A stretch of DNA of 52,778 bases from Kitasatospora sp. GP82 (GCF_029892105.1 NZ_JARZAJ010000044.1:1-52778), one strand, 5' to 3'. Positions 1-8,502 are shown, counted from the stretch's first letter. Program-made: numbers and translations. The notes: generated from the letters alone by a model not told the origin.

Positions 1-93
1 CGACGACACGACAGGTCACCACTCCCACGGGGCCACCGACCCTATGCCCGACCAACGAAAAGGCAGACCTCAAGATCGGAAAGACAACAGCTT

Positions 94-1675
94 CTTAGCT
101 TGTTGTTTAACCTCGCAGGTCACCCAACCTGCTGATCTGCGGTTCTTCGCGAGACAGCAGAGGCGGCCGCCCCTCACGCTTCGAGATGTCGAGTAACGAA
201 GCTGAAGGAACGGCCGCTGGTGACGAGTCTCCCTGTGCAACTGCCCGCCGTCGAGCAGTGGGGCGTGCTGTCCCGCTTTCGGATGGACTTCTACGAGTGC
301 CTGTACACGCGTGCGGACGTGCTCTTCGAGCTCACCGACGCGCTGCTGTGCACGGACGGGCCGGTCAAGACGCTGGTGGACCTGTCGCTGGCGGCCGAGC
401 ACCGGCGGGGGCACGGTGCGATGTACGCCGCGCTGGACCGGGGCTGGCTCGAGCCCGCCCGACTCCGCCGCGCGCTGGCCGCCCTTCCGATACCCCGTCT
501 CGCTGACGGGCGCATCGCCCTGGCCGTCGATGTCTCTAACTGGCTCCGCCCCGACGCGCCGACCAGCGATGACCGCCTGTTCTGCCATGTCTACGGGCGC
601 GGCCGCAGCGCGGACCAGCTGATCCCCGGCTGGCCCTACTCCTTCGTAGCCGCCCTGGAGAGCGGCCGCACCTCCTGGACCGCGCTGCTGGACGCGGTCC
701 GGCTGGGACCGGCCGATGACGCCACCGCGGTCACCGCCGACCAACTTCGCGAGGTCACCGGCCGCCTGATCGAAGCCGGGCACTGGCACTGCGGCGACCC
801 TGACATTCTGCTCGTCATGGACGCCGGCTACGACGTCACCCGCCTGGCCCATCTCCTGTCCGACCTACCCGTCGAGCTCATCGGCCGACTGCGTTCGGAC
901 CGGGTCATGCTCCGCGATGCGGGCGAGCCCCGCTCCACGCCCAAGGGCGGACGCCCACGCAAGCACGGCACCGCCTTCACCTTCGCCAAACCCGAGTCCT
1001 GGCACGAGCCCGACGCCACCACCTGCACCGAGACCACCCGCTACGGCAAGGCCGAAGCGAAGGCGTGGGACCGGATGCACCAGCGCCTGCAAAAACGCGG
1101 GCCCTGGCTCGACCATGAAGGCGAAATCCCCATCACCCACGGCACGTTGGTCCGCCTCAAGGTCGACCACCTGCCGGGCGAGCGCGAAGCGAAGCCGCTG
1201 TGGCTATGGTCCTCTGCCACCGGCATCGATACCGTCCATCTGGACCGGATCTGGCGCACCTTTCTGCGCAGGTTCGACCTTGAGCACACCTTCCGCCTGC
1301 TCAAGGGCACCCTCGGCTGGACCGCGCCGCACTTCCGCGCGCCGGACACCGCCGACCTGTGGACCTGGCTGATCATCGTTGCCCACACCCAGCTCCGCCT
1401 GGCCCGCCCGCTCGCCGCCGACCTGCGCCGCCCCTGGGAACGCCCGCTGCCAGCAGCGAAGTTGACTCCGGCCCGGGTCCGTCGAGGGTTCCGCAACATC
1501 CGCGTGAAGGTTCTCACTCCGGCCCGCGTGCCAAAACCCTCCCGGCCCGGCCCCGGACGGCCACCGGGTTCGAAGAACCGCAACCGGGCATCCCGTCACG
1601 ACGTCGGCAAGACCATCAAACGCGAACCCACGCTCCAGGCCCACCTCGCCGCGCGAGGTTAAACGTCAAGCTTAG
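94..1675 (+). mobile_element. Insertion sequence with 23-bp terminal inverted repeats
   Basis: The two ends match as inverted repeats at 20 of 23 positions: 94-116 on the left and 1653-1675 on the right, sharing the core GTTTAACCTCGC. The right repeat contains the transposase stop codon, so the gene fills the element. The right end abuts a 5'-truncated IS5-type transposase reading frame exactly, which suggests that this IS landed in or next to it. I found no convincing target duplication, and the sequence left of 94 does not resemble the missing IS5 part. Confidence 0.75.
220..1662 (+). CDS. DDE transposase of the 94-1675 IS
   Basis: The 480-residue protein should catalyse cut-and-paste transposition of its own IS. 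Three acidic positions fit a DDE catalytic core: Asp in AVDVSNW (about residue 104), Asp in LLVMDAGYD (about 201) and Glu in FDLEHTFRLLKG (about 358). A basic C-terminal tail with GRPPGSKNRNR follows. The GTG start is preferred because GAAGGA lies about 10 bases upstream. The gene is intact and fills the space between the inverted repeats. I recognise it as a family common in Streptomyces, but I do not assign it to a numbered IS family with confidence. Confidence 0.8.
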   Translation: MTSLPVQLPAVEQWGVLSRFRMDFYECLYTRADVLFELTDALLCTDGPVKTLVDLSLAAEHRRGHGAMYAALDRGWLEPARLRRALAALPIPRLADGRIALAVDVSNWLRPDAPTSDDRLFCHVYGRGRSADQLIPGWPYSFVAALESGRTSWTALLDAVRLGPADDATAVTADQLREVTGRLIEAGHWHCGDPDILLVMDAGYDVTRLAHLLSDLPVELIGRLRSDRVMLRDAGEPRSTPKGGRPRKHGTAFTFAKPESWHEPDATTCTETTRYGKAEAKAWDRMHQRLQKRGPWLDHEGEIPITHGTLVRLKVDHLPGEREAKPLWLWSSATGIDTVHLDRIWRTFLRRFDLEHTFRLLKGTLGWTAPHFRAPDTADLWTWLIIVAHTQLRLARPLAADLRRPWERPLPAAKLTPARVRRGFRNIRVKVLTPARVPKPSRPGPGRPPGSKNRNRASRHDVGKTIKREPTLQAHLAARG

Positions 1676-2116
1676 ATCCACCTGGCGGTCGAGCAGGCGC
1701 AGAAGCTGATGTCGCTCGTGATCACGGCCGGACAGCGCGGTGACTCCCCGCAGTTCCAGGTCGTACTGGGCCGCGTCCGTGTGCCCCGGCTCGGCCCGGG
1801 ACGGCCGCGCACCCGCCCGGACAAGGTCCGCGCCGACAATGCGTACGGGTCCCGCGCGAACCGCGACTACCTGCGCCGACGCGGCATCCGGTGCACGATC
1901 CCGGAGAAGCGCGACCAGATCGCCAACCGGAAGAAGCGCGGCTCCCACGGTGGCCGGCCACCGAAGTTCGACAAGGTCGACTACCGCGAGCGCCACGCCG
2001 TGGAGTGCGGGATCAATCGTCTCAAGCGCCATCGCGCAGTCGCCACGAGGTTCGGCAAGCTCGCCGTTCGCTATGAGGCCACTGTGCTGGTCGCTGCTAT
2101 CAACGAGTGGCTGTGA
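1676..2116 (+). pseudogene. IS5-family transposase, 3' remnant
   Basis: From the IS boundary the frame reads IHLAVEQAQKLMSLVITAGQRGDS and continues to NEWL. This is the C-terminal half of an IS5-type (DDE_Tnp_1_2-like) transposase. The DNAYGSRANRDYLRRRGI segment carries the second catalytic Asp and HAVECGINRLKRHRAVATR the catalytic Glu region. The N-terminal half is missing and the frame opens exactly at the inverted repeat of the upstream IS, so it has no native start. An internal ATG at 1709 exists, but a functional transposase is not expected. Confidence 0.8.
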
Positions 2117-2134
2117 GCAGAGGACAAGGGGTGC

Positions 2135-2503
2135 TCAATGGGCGTCAGCGGGGGTGGGCCACGGAGCCCACGGCAGGGCGTCGCGCCACCTTGGGCGTCC
2201 GAAGGCCCAGTCCTGGAGTACCTGGGCCACGGTCTCATGGCCGTACAGGTCGAAGGGGCCGTCCACCCGCGCCTGGAAGTGGAAGTCCTGCCCGCCTTCC
2301 CGGAACTCGACCTGACAGCTCATGTCGTCGTTGAGACAGACCTGCATGTAGTGCTGGCCCGCAGGTTCCGTGTCCAGCCGTTCAACGATCACCCAGCGGT
2401 GGCGCAGATTCATCTCGCTCAGCAGATCGAACAGTGCATCCTCGGAAGGGTCATCCCAACAGTCTCCGCTCCAGGTCCTCGCTCGCAGTACCGGCTTCAC
2501 CAT
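2135..2503 (-). CDS. Small hypothetical protein, possibly immunity-like
   Basis: This 122-residue soluble protein is acidic and rich in Trp and Asp, with no signal peptide or membrane segment. It has the segments DWAFGRPRWRDALPWAPWP near the C-terminus and VEFREGGQDFHFQARVDGPFD in the middle. The pattern resembles small immunity-type proteins of actinomycetes, but I cannot name a family. The start has AGGG about 9 bases upstream. It is convergent with the IS5 remnant and divergent from an SMI1/KNR4 gene, which supports an immunity or conflict role by context only. Confidence 0.55.
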   Translation of the reverse strand: MVKPVLRARTWSGDCWDDPSEDALFDLLSEMNLRHRWVIVERLDTEPAGQHYMQVCLNDDMSCQVEFREGGQDFHFQARVDGPFDLYGHETVAQVLQDWAFGRPRWRDALPWAPWPTPADAH

Positions 2504-2546
2504 GGGACGACCCTAGCGATGTTGATCCACTTCTGAAAAAGACCCT

Positions 2547-2735
2547 AGCCTCGCGCTTTCACCAGACTCAAAGTCCGTGGATTGATCAAATAAGAGAGGC
2601 GTGCCTCTGAGCTGGGAGGATCGGGTTGTCGAAGGCTCTGTCCACCCCGGTTCAGGAAGCACTCTCCAGGTGAACACGCCCACCGGGTGCTACCCGTACT
2701 TCCGCGCCGTCGACGTCGTGAGCTGGAATGGGGAC
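2547..2735 (+). repeat. Diverged relic of an IS1380-type left end
   Basis: This stretch aligns by eye with the left end of the IS1380 element at 3310-3470. Shared blocks are AGCCTCGCG then TTT at the start, GATCA in the middle, CAGGTGAA at the transposase start region and TACCCGT after it. The order and spacing are kept over about 160 bases with many substitutions. It lies upstream of the SMI1/KNR4 gene and makes that gene's reading frame look longer than it probably is. Confidence 0.55.
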
Positions 2736-3299
2736 ATGGATCAGATCTGGATGGACCGCCTGGTGGCGGTGACCGGCTGGCAGCAGGAGCGCCAGGAGAT
2801 CGACTGGGGCCCGGTGGAGGAGGGGTTCGGCATCTCCCCGCCCGCCGACTACAAGGACATCTGTGCACTCTTCGCGCCGGGGCACTTCTCGGCGTACCTC
2901 GAGGTCCTGCGGCCAGTCGGCGAAACGTCGTCGAGGAGCCTGCTGGACAGCTGGAAGTACGACCTGCAGTTGTGTGTGCAGTATCCGCGGACCCCACGGA
3001 TCTACGAGCCTTACGGGCTCTACGGGAGGTCCGAGAATTCGGGCCTGATCCACTGGGGTAGTGACCAGACGGAGGGCGATTACTACTGGCTGGCGGACCA
3101 CTCGGTGGATCCCGCCGGGTGGCCCGTGATCGCCAGGAAGGACCCGGCCGAGGAGTGGCACCGGTTCGATGTGCCCACTTCCGAGTTCATCTACCGGGTT
3201 CTCGCGGACCCCGAGTTCAAACCGTTCACCGTCGCTGGGCAGATGGGGCAGCCCTTCCTGCTGCCCTACGGGCAGCCGCTGCCCTGGCCAGTGGAATGA
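2736..3299 (+). CDS. SMI1/KNR4 (SUKH) family protein, likely immunity protein
   Basis: The family includes immunity proteins that bind and neutralise polymorphic toxins in the cytoplasm. The signature is IDWGPVEEGFGISPPADYKDICALFAPGHFSAYLEVLRP, the usual SUKH N-terminal pattern in which a Trp precedes an acidic segment and a PxDYK motif. The frame is open from 2601, but residues 1-45 of that longer reading fall in DNA resembling an IS1380 end. I therefore place the start at the ATG at 2736 (MDQIWMDRLVAVTGW), which has GGGGAC just upstream. That gives 187 residues, normal for the family. No cognate toxin is adjacent. Confidence 0.75.
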   Translation: MDQIWMDRLVAVTGWQQERQEIDWGPVEEGFGISPPADYKDICALFAPGHFSAYLEVLRPVGETSSRSLLDSWKYDLQLCVQYPRTPRIYEPYGLYGRSENSGLIHWGSDQTEGDYYWLADHSVDPAGWPVIARKDPAEEWHRFDVPTSEFIYRVLADPEFKPFTVAGQMGQPFLLPYGQPLPWPVE

Positions 3300-3308
3300 A
3301 CGCACGGT

Positions 3309-4967
3309 CAGCCTCGCGTTTTGATCCGGGGTGGCGTCCGACGGGTGATCAGAAAAGCAAAGAGTGCCCCTGACCTGCAACGATGGGACTTGTCTAGGGT
3401 CCTGGTCGTCGTCAAGAAAGTTGCACTCCTCAGGTGAAGAAGCGTAGCGGGTCGTACCCGTCAGTCCGCGTCGAGGGCGGTGGGGTCTCGCAGGCCGGAG
3501 CCGTGTTGTTGGTCGAGACCGCTCGCAAGGCGGGGCTGGACGCGGCGATATCGGCGGCACTGGCGCCGTGGCGCAAGACGCGCGCGGTCCATGACCCGGG
3601 CAAGATCCTGCTGGACGTCGCGCTCGCGGTGGCCCTGGGCGGGGACTGCCTGTCCGATGTCGCGATGCTGCGGGCCGAGCCCGCCGTGTTCGGGCCGGTG
3701 TCCTCCGACCCGACCGTCTCCCGCCTGGTCGACACCCTCGCCGCGGCCGGACCCCCTGCACTCGCGGCGATCCGTCGGGCACGGGCCGAAGTCCGCGAGC
3801 GAGTCTGACGGTTGGCCGGCAACGCGACGCCCGACGTGGACGGCGAGGTGATCGTGGATATCGACGGGGTGCTGGTCCTGGCGCACTCCGAGAAGGAGCT
3901 GGCCACCAGGACCTGGAAGAAGACCTTCGGCCATCACCCGCTGGTCGCGTTCGTCGACCACGGACGCGAGGGCTCCGGGGAGCCGGTCGCCGGCCTGCTC
4001 AGGCCGGGCAACGCGGGCAGCAACACCGCCGCCGACCACATCGAAGCCGCCCGCCTGGCCCTGGCCCAGCTCCCGAGGAAGTACCGGCGCGGACGTCGCA
4101 CGCTGATCCGCACGGACTCCGGCGGCGGCACCCACAAGTTCCTCAACTGGCTCACCGCACGCGGCCGATGGTTCTCCTACTCGGTTGGGATGACCATCAC
4201 CGGCGCCATCCACCAGGCCGTGCTGAAGATCCCCGCCTCGGTCTGGACACCGGCCGTCGAGCCCGACGGCGAGATCCGCGACGGTGCCTGGGTCGCCGAA
4301 CTCGCCGGCGACGTCCTCACGGGCTGGCCGAAGGGGATGCGGCTGATCGTCCGCAAGGAACGGCCGCACCCTGGCGCCCAGTTGCGCTTCACCGACGCCG
4401 ACGGGTTGCGGCTGACCTGCTTCGCCACCAACACCACCCGCACTCCGATCGCCCAGCTGGAGCCGCGGCACCGCCAGCGTGCCCGCGCCGAGGACCGCAT
4501 CCGCGCCGCCCGCGACACCGGCCTGCGCAACCTGCCCCTCCACCAGGCCGCCCAGAACCAGGTCTGGCTGGAGATCGTCCAGCTCGCACTCGACCTGCTC
4601 GCCTGGATGCCGATGCTCGCCCTGGCCGGACCCGCCCGCCGATGGGAGCCCAAGCGCATGCGGCTGCGGCTGTTCTCCGCCGCCGCCCAGCTCGTCACCT
4701 CCGGCCGCCGCCGCTATCTCCGCCTCGCCCGCCACTGGCCGTGGACCGACGTGATCATCGGCGCGTTCGAGCGCCTGCAAGCCCTGCCGGACCCCGGCTG
4801 ACCAACGGCAACGCCCCATCCCGACGAGCACCCGATCACTTCCGGAGCCGTGGAACCCGGTGCCCACCCGGCGCATCAGCCGGGCCATCGGCGTGCCCAC
4901 GATCGCCCGCACAAGTCGAAACGGCCCGTCGGACGAACCGACGGACCGTCACGAAAGATCGAGGCTG
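3309..4967 (+). mobile_element. IS1380-family element, about 1.66 kb
   Basis: The left end begins CAGCCTCGCGTTTTGAT and the right end, read inward on the other strand, begins CAGCCTCGATCTTTCGT, giving an imperfect terminal inverted repeat. The length and single transposase frame are typical of IS1380 elements. The flanks (CGGT on the left, GTAG on the right) do not form an exact duplication. The transposase is interrupted by a stop codon, so the copy is probably not autonomous. Confidence 0.75.
3434..4801 (+). pseudogene. IS1380-family transposase with in-frame TGA
   Basis: The frame starts at GTG 3434 (VKKRSGSYPSVRVEGGG) and runs to 4801, 455 codons, the normal IS1380 transposase length. 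It is broken by a single TGA at 3806-3808. The two halves are in the same frame, with RAEVRERV before and RLAGNATPDVDGEVIVDID after. Relatives usually have Trp in this position before RLAG, so the change looks like TGG to TGA. The DDE core is otherwise present: VIVDIDGVLVLAHSEKE, the IRTDSGGG segment and the later basic helix. A TTG at 3812 could allow a truncated product. Confidence 0.85.
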
Positions 4968-5036
4968 GTAGGGCTCGGTCAGGTTCATGTGCCGGTGGCG
5001 TGTCCGTTTGATCGGGTGCGTCGTTGACCGGGTGTG

Positions 5037-5207
5037 ATGGGTGGGGAGTTGGCCGCGGTCTGGTGTGATCTGGAGGACTTCGCGGCGGAGATGTTCGAGC
5101 CGTTCGCGCGGGCGGATCGCCGGGCCTGGTTTCGGGCGTTAGGGACCACGGCGGCGAAGCTCGATGGGGGGGGAACCAGCGCCGGTTCAGTCCTACTCAT
5201 CGAGTAG
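5037..5207 (+). pseudogene. IS701-like transposase N-terminal scrap
   Basis: A 56-codon frame begins ATG 5037 and reads GGELAAVWCDLEDFAAEMFEPFARADRR. This matches the start of IS701-type transposases, where a DLEDFAAEVFxxFxRxDQR segment is typical. After about 30 residues it diverges into unrelated sequence and stops at 5207, so only the extreme N-terminus is left. It sits immediately right of the IS1380 element. Confidence 0.5.
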
Positions 5208-5366
5208 GGCGTACGTGCGATTAGACAGGGCGAAACCCTGCATAGTCAGCGCTCGATAGCGATGCGTTACCGAGGTTCATCCTGCGGACTGACAGGCCGT
5301 CCGGCGGGGCAATGCATCGCGTTCCTCGCGCGCCGGAGAGGACCTGACGGCCTAGGGTTGTCACTA

Positions 5367-5391
5367 AGAGATCCGCCTCAAGCGGATCTCT
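5367..5391. promoter_or_regulatory. Palindromic operator upstream of the LLM oxidoreductase gene
   Basis: A perfect 10-bp inverted repeat (AGAGATCCGC, five-base spacer CTCAA, GCGGATCTCT) lies 18 bases before the start codon at 5409. It follows TTGTCA, a possible -35 element. The arms resemble the GCGGAT-type operators bound by TetR-family repressors in actinomycetes. No such regulator gene is adjacent, so the repressor identity is inferred only. Confidence 0.5.
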
Positions 5392-5408
5392 ATTTGACAG
5401 GAGGCGAC

Positions 5409-6275
5409 ATGCAAATCGGTGTGGTCTTCCCGACGAGCGAGATCGGCAGCGACGTGGGCGCGGTGCGCGCCTACGCCCTCGCGGCGGAGGAACTCGGGTA
5501 CCGCCACATCGTGGCCTACGACCACGTGGTCGGTGTGGACCCGGAGGTGCACAAGGACTGGAACGGTCCGGTGGACGTGCACACCATGTACCACGAGCCG
5601 CTGGTCCTGTTCGGCTACCTGGCCGCGCTGACTTCGATGGAGCTGGCCAGTGGCGTCGTCATCCTGCCCCAGCGGCAGACCGTGCTGGCCGCCAAGCAGG
5701 CCGCGCAGGTCGACCTGCTCACTGGCGGGAAGTTCCGGATGGGGATCGGCGTCGGCTTCGTCGAGGTGGAATTCGAGGCGCTGGGCCAGGACTTCCACAC
5801 TCGAGGACAGCGGATAGAGGAACAGGTCACACTGATGCGCCGGCTGTGGACCGAGCATTCGGTGACCTTCGAAGGGGAATTCGACCGGATCACCGGGGCC
5901 GGCTTCGCGCCGATGCCGCTGCAACGGCCGATTCCGGTGTGGATGGGGGCCCAGTCACCTCGTGGCTACCAGCGCATCGGACGTGTCGCCGACGGCTGGT
6001 TCCCGTTGATGTCAACGGGTCCCGGGCTCGACGAAGCCATCCAGACCGTGGCGCGGGCCGCCACCGACGCCGGGCGCGACCCGGCCGACATCGGCATGGA
6101 GGGTCGTGTCAACTGGCAGAACGAGGACCAGGTGGCCGTCGACCTCCAGAAATGGCGCGACGCCGGGGCGACACACGTCGGGATCAACACGATGTACGCC
6201 GGTTTGAAGACCTTTGACGACCACCTGGCCGCGATAGCCGCGTCCGCCCGGGCCGCGAAGACGTTCACCGACTGA
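5409..6275 (+). CDS. LLM-class (luciferase-like) F420- or flavin-dependent oxidoreductase
   Basis: This cytoplasmic TIM-barrel protein of 288 residues is expected to use reduced F420 or FMN to oxidise or reduce a small organic substrate that cannot be read from the sequence. The luciferase-like fold is shown by MQIGVVFPTSEIGSD at the N-terminus, YRHIVAYDHVVG, LASGVVILPQRQTVLAAKQAAQVDLLTGGKFRMGIGVG in the middle and PIPVWMGAQSPRGYQRIGRVADGWFP. The ATG at 5409 is chosen because AGGAGG sits at the correct distance and the family motif starts there; a frame extension to 5262 has no such support. A palindromic operator overlaps the promoter region. It is monocistronic and intact. Confidence 0.88.
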   Translation: MQIGVVFPTSEIGSDVGAVRAYALAAEELGYRHIVAYDHVVGVDPEVHKDWNGPVDVHTMYHEPLVLFGYLAALTSMELASGVVILPQRQTVLAAKQAAQVDLLTGGKFRMGIGVGFVEVEFEALGQDFHTRGQRIEEQVTLMRRLWTEHSVTFEGEFDRITGAGFAPMPLQRPIPVWMGAQSPRGYQRIGRVADGWFPLMSTGPGLDEAIQTVARAATDAGRDPADIGMEGRVNWQNEDQVAVDLQKWRDAGATHVGINTMYAGLKTFDDHLAAIAASARAAKTFTD

Positions 6276-6378
6276 CGCGCACCGCGCGACGAGCGGGATT
6301 TCTCACTCTCCGGGTACCTTTTCCGCGCGTGACTGTCCGGGTGACCCGAGGACGTGACGCCCAGGTGTCGCCGGGTGG

Positions 6379-7132
6379 CTAGGTGTACTGACCCGTGAGG
6401 TTGGGGACGCGGCTGGCGGGTGGCTGGCCCTTGAGCGCGGTGTGTCCGCGGTGGTGATTGTAGGTGATTGTAGGTGTGGAGCCAGGTGGGGTAGGCGTCG
6501 CGTCGTTCCTGCTCGGTGCGGTAGGTCTGTGCGTAGGCCCACTCGTCGAGCAGGGTGCGGTTGAAGCGTTCGACCTTGCCGTTGGTCTGCGGGCGGTAGG
6601 GCCGGGTTCGCTTGTGGGTGATGTCGGCGGCGGCCAGCACGTCCCGCCAGGGGTGGGACTTGTAGCAGGAGCCGTTGTCGGTCAGCACGCGTTGGACGGT
6701 GATCCCGGCTTGGGCGAAGAACTCCTGGGCGCGGGTCCAGAACGCGGCGGCGGTGTCCTTGCGCTCATCGGGGAGGATCTCGCTGTAGGCCAGGCGGGAG
6801 TGGTCGTCGACGGCGTTGTGGAGATAGCTGTAGCCGGCCCCGGCGCGGTTCTTGCGGCCGGCCTGGCAGCCGAGCGCCTGGTGGCCGCCGCTGTCGGGGA
6901 TGTTGCCGAGCTTCTTGATGTCGACGTGGACCAACTCGCCCGGCGCGTCGTGCTCGTAGCGTCTGATGACGCGGCCGGTGGCGCGGTCCAGGTGGGTGAG
7001 TCGGGCGAGCTTGTAGCGGGTCAGGACCCGGTGCACGGTGGCCGGGTTGAGCTTGAGCAGGTAGGCGATGCGGGCCGTTCCCCAGCCGCGCAGGACGCGG
7101 ACCTGCTGAACAGACACGGGGTGGGCAAGCAC
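6379..7132 (-). pseudogene. IS481-family transposase, 5'-truncated and frameshifted
   Basis: The rve-type DDE core is clear: ELVHVDIKKLG carries the first Asp, VLTDNGSCYKS the second and QTNGKVERFNRTLLDEW the Glu. The N-terminal HTH region of about 90 residues is absent. Near the C-terminus a 10-base unit, TGATTGTAGG, is tandemly duplicated at 6455-6474. This shifts the frame before the normal ending (NHHRGHTALKGQPPASRVPNLTGQYT), which lies in the other frame up to a stop at 6379. The shifted frame instead runs on to 5966 over the oxidoreductase gene. Confidence 0.85.
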
Positions 7133-7160
7133 GCTGCCGTGCTCACCCGCCCCGGCCGGA

Positions 7161-7610
7161 TCAAAGAGCCTTGACGTACAGCGGTTCGCTGGAGATCACA
7201 TCACCCTGCCCGTTGCGGGTCAGAACGACGGTGACCTGGTCGTCGAAATCGTCCGACGCGGTGACCTGCGCCCACGTGGTGCCCGCGCACAGGGTGTCGA
7301 TCGTCGCCTGCCCGTTAACAGGCGGCTGGGACGCTGTCCCGATGACCGTGTTGTTCTTGTCGGTCAGGTAGACGCGCAGCACATCCCCTGACTGGGTGCC
7401 CCGGAAGAACACCCCTACAGAGTCCTTGGCGACCGGGACGCGGTAGACCGCGAGCCGGTTCGGGTCGCTGGCCCCGGAAAGGTGCTGGCCGCAACTGCTG
7501 ACAGGACTGCTGGCCGGGGCGGCGGCTTGACTGCTGGCCTGGGTCTGCTGACCGCAGGCGGTGAGAGCCAGAAGGGGAAGAGCTACGAGGGCAATACGTG
7601 GTTTCACCAT
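7161..7610 (-). CDS. Secreted lipoprotein of unknown function
   Basis: A 149-residue protein starts MVKPRIALVALPLLALTACGQQ. This is a lipoprotein signal peptide with lipobox LTAC, so it is expected to be anchored outside the membrane by a lipidated Cys. The mature part is rich in beta-strand-forming Val/Thr and has only two more Cys (SSCGQHLSG and IDTLCAGT), probably a disulfide, as in small serine-protease-associated or pre-peptidase-like domains. The start at 7610 is fixed by AAGGGA upstream; the longer frame to 7832 is overlap with the protease fragment. It is followed on the same strand by the IS481 remnant, which may have replaced its downstream neighbour. Confidence 0.75.
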   Translation of the reverse strand: MVKPRIALVALPLLALTACGQQTQASSQAAAPASSPVSSCGQHLSGASDPNRLAVYRVPVAKDSVGVFFRGTQSGDVLRVYLTDKNNTVIGTASQPPVNGQATIDTLCAGTTWAQVTASDDFDDQVTVVLTRNGQGDVISSEPLYVKAL

Positions 7611-7663
7611 GGTCCCTTGGATGCGTCGGGGCCACCTCGGGTTCCCGGGACGGCCCGGCCATG

Positions 7664-8011
7664 TCAGACGTGCGGGTTGAGGTGCAGATTCCAGGAGTTC
7701 AGGATGTCGGGGGCCTCGGTCCAGTAAACGGTTCCGCCGCCTCCGGCGGACATGATGCCGCGCGCCTGACGGGTGGTGGAGCCGGAGACGGTGAAGACCA
7801 GCGCCCCGGAGTCGCCGTGTTCGGCGGTCCACCCGGAGGACTGGCCCTGGACACCGCGCACGGTGATCACGGTGCCGTCGTCCCAGGTGATGTTGTAGTA
7901 GACGTCATGGTTGGTGACGTTGATGCCGCAGGGCACGCCGCAGCCGTCGTAGTAAGAACGCGCCCCGTCCTGGCAGACGGAGTCACCGTTGTAGGAGTAC
8001 TGGCCTTCAAA
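7664..8011 (-). pseudogene. Trypsin/streptogrisin-like serine protease, C-terminal fragment
   Basis: The frame contains GWTAEHGDSGALVFTVSG, in which GDSG holds the nucleophile Ser of chymotrypsin-fold proteases. Upstream in frame is FEGQYSYNGDSVCQDGARSYYDGCG, the conserved strand before it, with paired Cys. The regions that would carry the catalytic His and Asp and the signal peptide are missing to the right of 8011. The frame ends LNPHV. It lies 53 bases upstream of the lipoprotein on the same strand, so the two may once have been co-transcribed. Confidence 0.75.
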
Positions 8012-8041
8012 GCGTGAAGGCGGGCTTGCCGATCGCGCGCG

Positions 8042-8161
8042 GGTTCACGGGTGGGCCAGGGCGAGGCCCAGGGCCGCTACTACACCGCGGGCCCGGTCCT
8101 GCCGGAGGAAATCACCCGCGGGGTGCGCGAGCCCCGGCCGCTGCGCGACCCGTACGCATAG
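8042..8161 (+). pseudogene. C-terminal fragment of an unidentified gene
   Basis: A frame without a start reads GQGEAQGRYYTAGPVLPEEITRGVREP and ends at a TAG at 8159-8161. Its composition looks like a genuine protein tail rather than a shadow frame, and the GRYYTAGP segment is reminiscent of the end of Fic-type proteins. That identification is weak. The junction with the protease fragment, which ends about 30 bases away on the other strand, looks like a rearrangement point. Confidence 0.3.
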
Positions 8162-8174
8162 GTGCGACGACCAG

Positions 8175-8366
8175 TTGGCCGGCTCCGCGCAGGTTGTCTT
8201 TGCCGCCGCCGTCGCCGCCGCGGGCACCGTGCTGTACGTCGCGGACGCACTGCAGTGGCATGGCGCCCGGGCATCTGCGTACGGGCTGGCCGCCACGGTG
8301 CTCGCTGGCGCACTCGTCCGGGCGCGGGCACGTGGCGGCGGAGACCGGCGGCGGGACGGTGGGTGA
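8175..8366 (+). CDS. Possible small membrane protein
   Basis: A 63-residue frame with a TTG start has two hydrophobic stretches, QVVFAAAVAAAGTVLYVADAL and ASAYGLAATVLAGALV, followed by a basic tail. This could be a two-helix membrane peptide. There is no ribosome binding site that fixes the start and the flanks are gene debris, so it may be a fragment. Confidence 0.25.
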   Translation: MAGSAQVVFAAAVAAAGTVLYVADALQWHGARASAYGLAATVLAGALVRARARGGGDRRRDGG

Positions 8367-8401
8367 GGGCAGGCGTGGCGGCCACATCGGGCGCGAGGGG
8401 G

Positions 8402-8493
8402 TCATCGGTGGCGGCGTCTGAAGACGACCATCCGCAGGACGGTGAAGCGCACCACGGTCACCAGGGCGAAGCTCGGTGCGAGTACCAGGGTCT
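8402..8493 (-). pseudogene. gtrA-like gene, 3' part left of the inserted cassette
   Basis: On the minus strand this stretch reads TLVLAPSFALVTVVRFTVLRMVVFRRRHR and stops at 8402. It is the last membrane helix and basic end of a GtrA-family protein (typical pattern RFxxLRxxVF). The remainder of the gene is at 9411-9783, on the far side of a roughly 0.9-kb insertion. Joining the two across the repeated ACC(A/G)GGGTCT restores an uninterrupted AAETLVLAPSF reading. Confidence 0.8.
8484..8493. repeat. Left copy of near-perfect 10-bp target duplication
   Basis: ACCAGGGTCT at 8484-8493 matches ACCGGGGTCT at 9411-9420, differing at one base. The copies flank the methyltransferase cassette, and both fall within the same codons of the interrupted gtrA-like gene. 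This is what a target-site duplication would produce. Confidence 0.6.
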
Positions 8494-8502
8494 TTTCTGA
8501 AC

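Noticed and set aside
70..852. 260-residue minus-strand ORF opposite the first transposase
   Set aside because: Antisense shadow of a high-GC gene; Gly/Arg/Val-rich without any family motif or ribosome binding site.
3461..4912. 483-residue minus-strand ORF across the IS1380 element
   Set aside because: Pure shadow of the transposase on the other strand; low-complexity Gly/Arg/Val composition.
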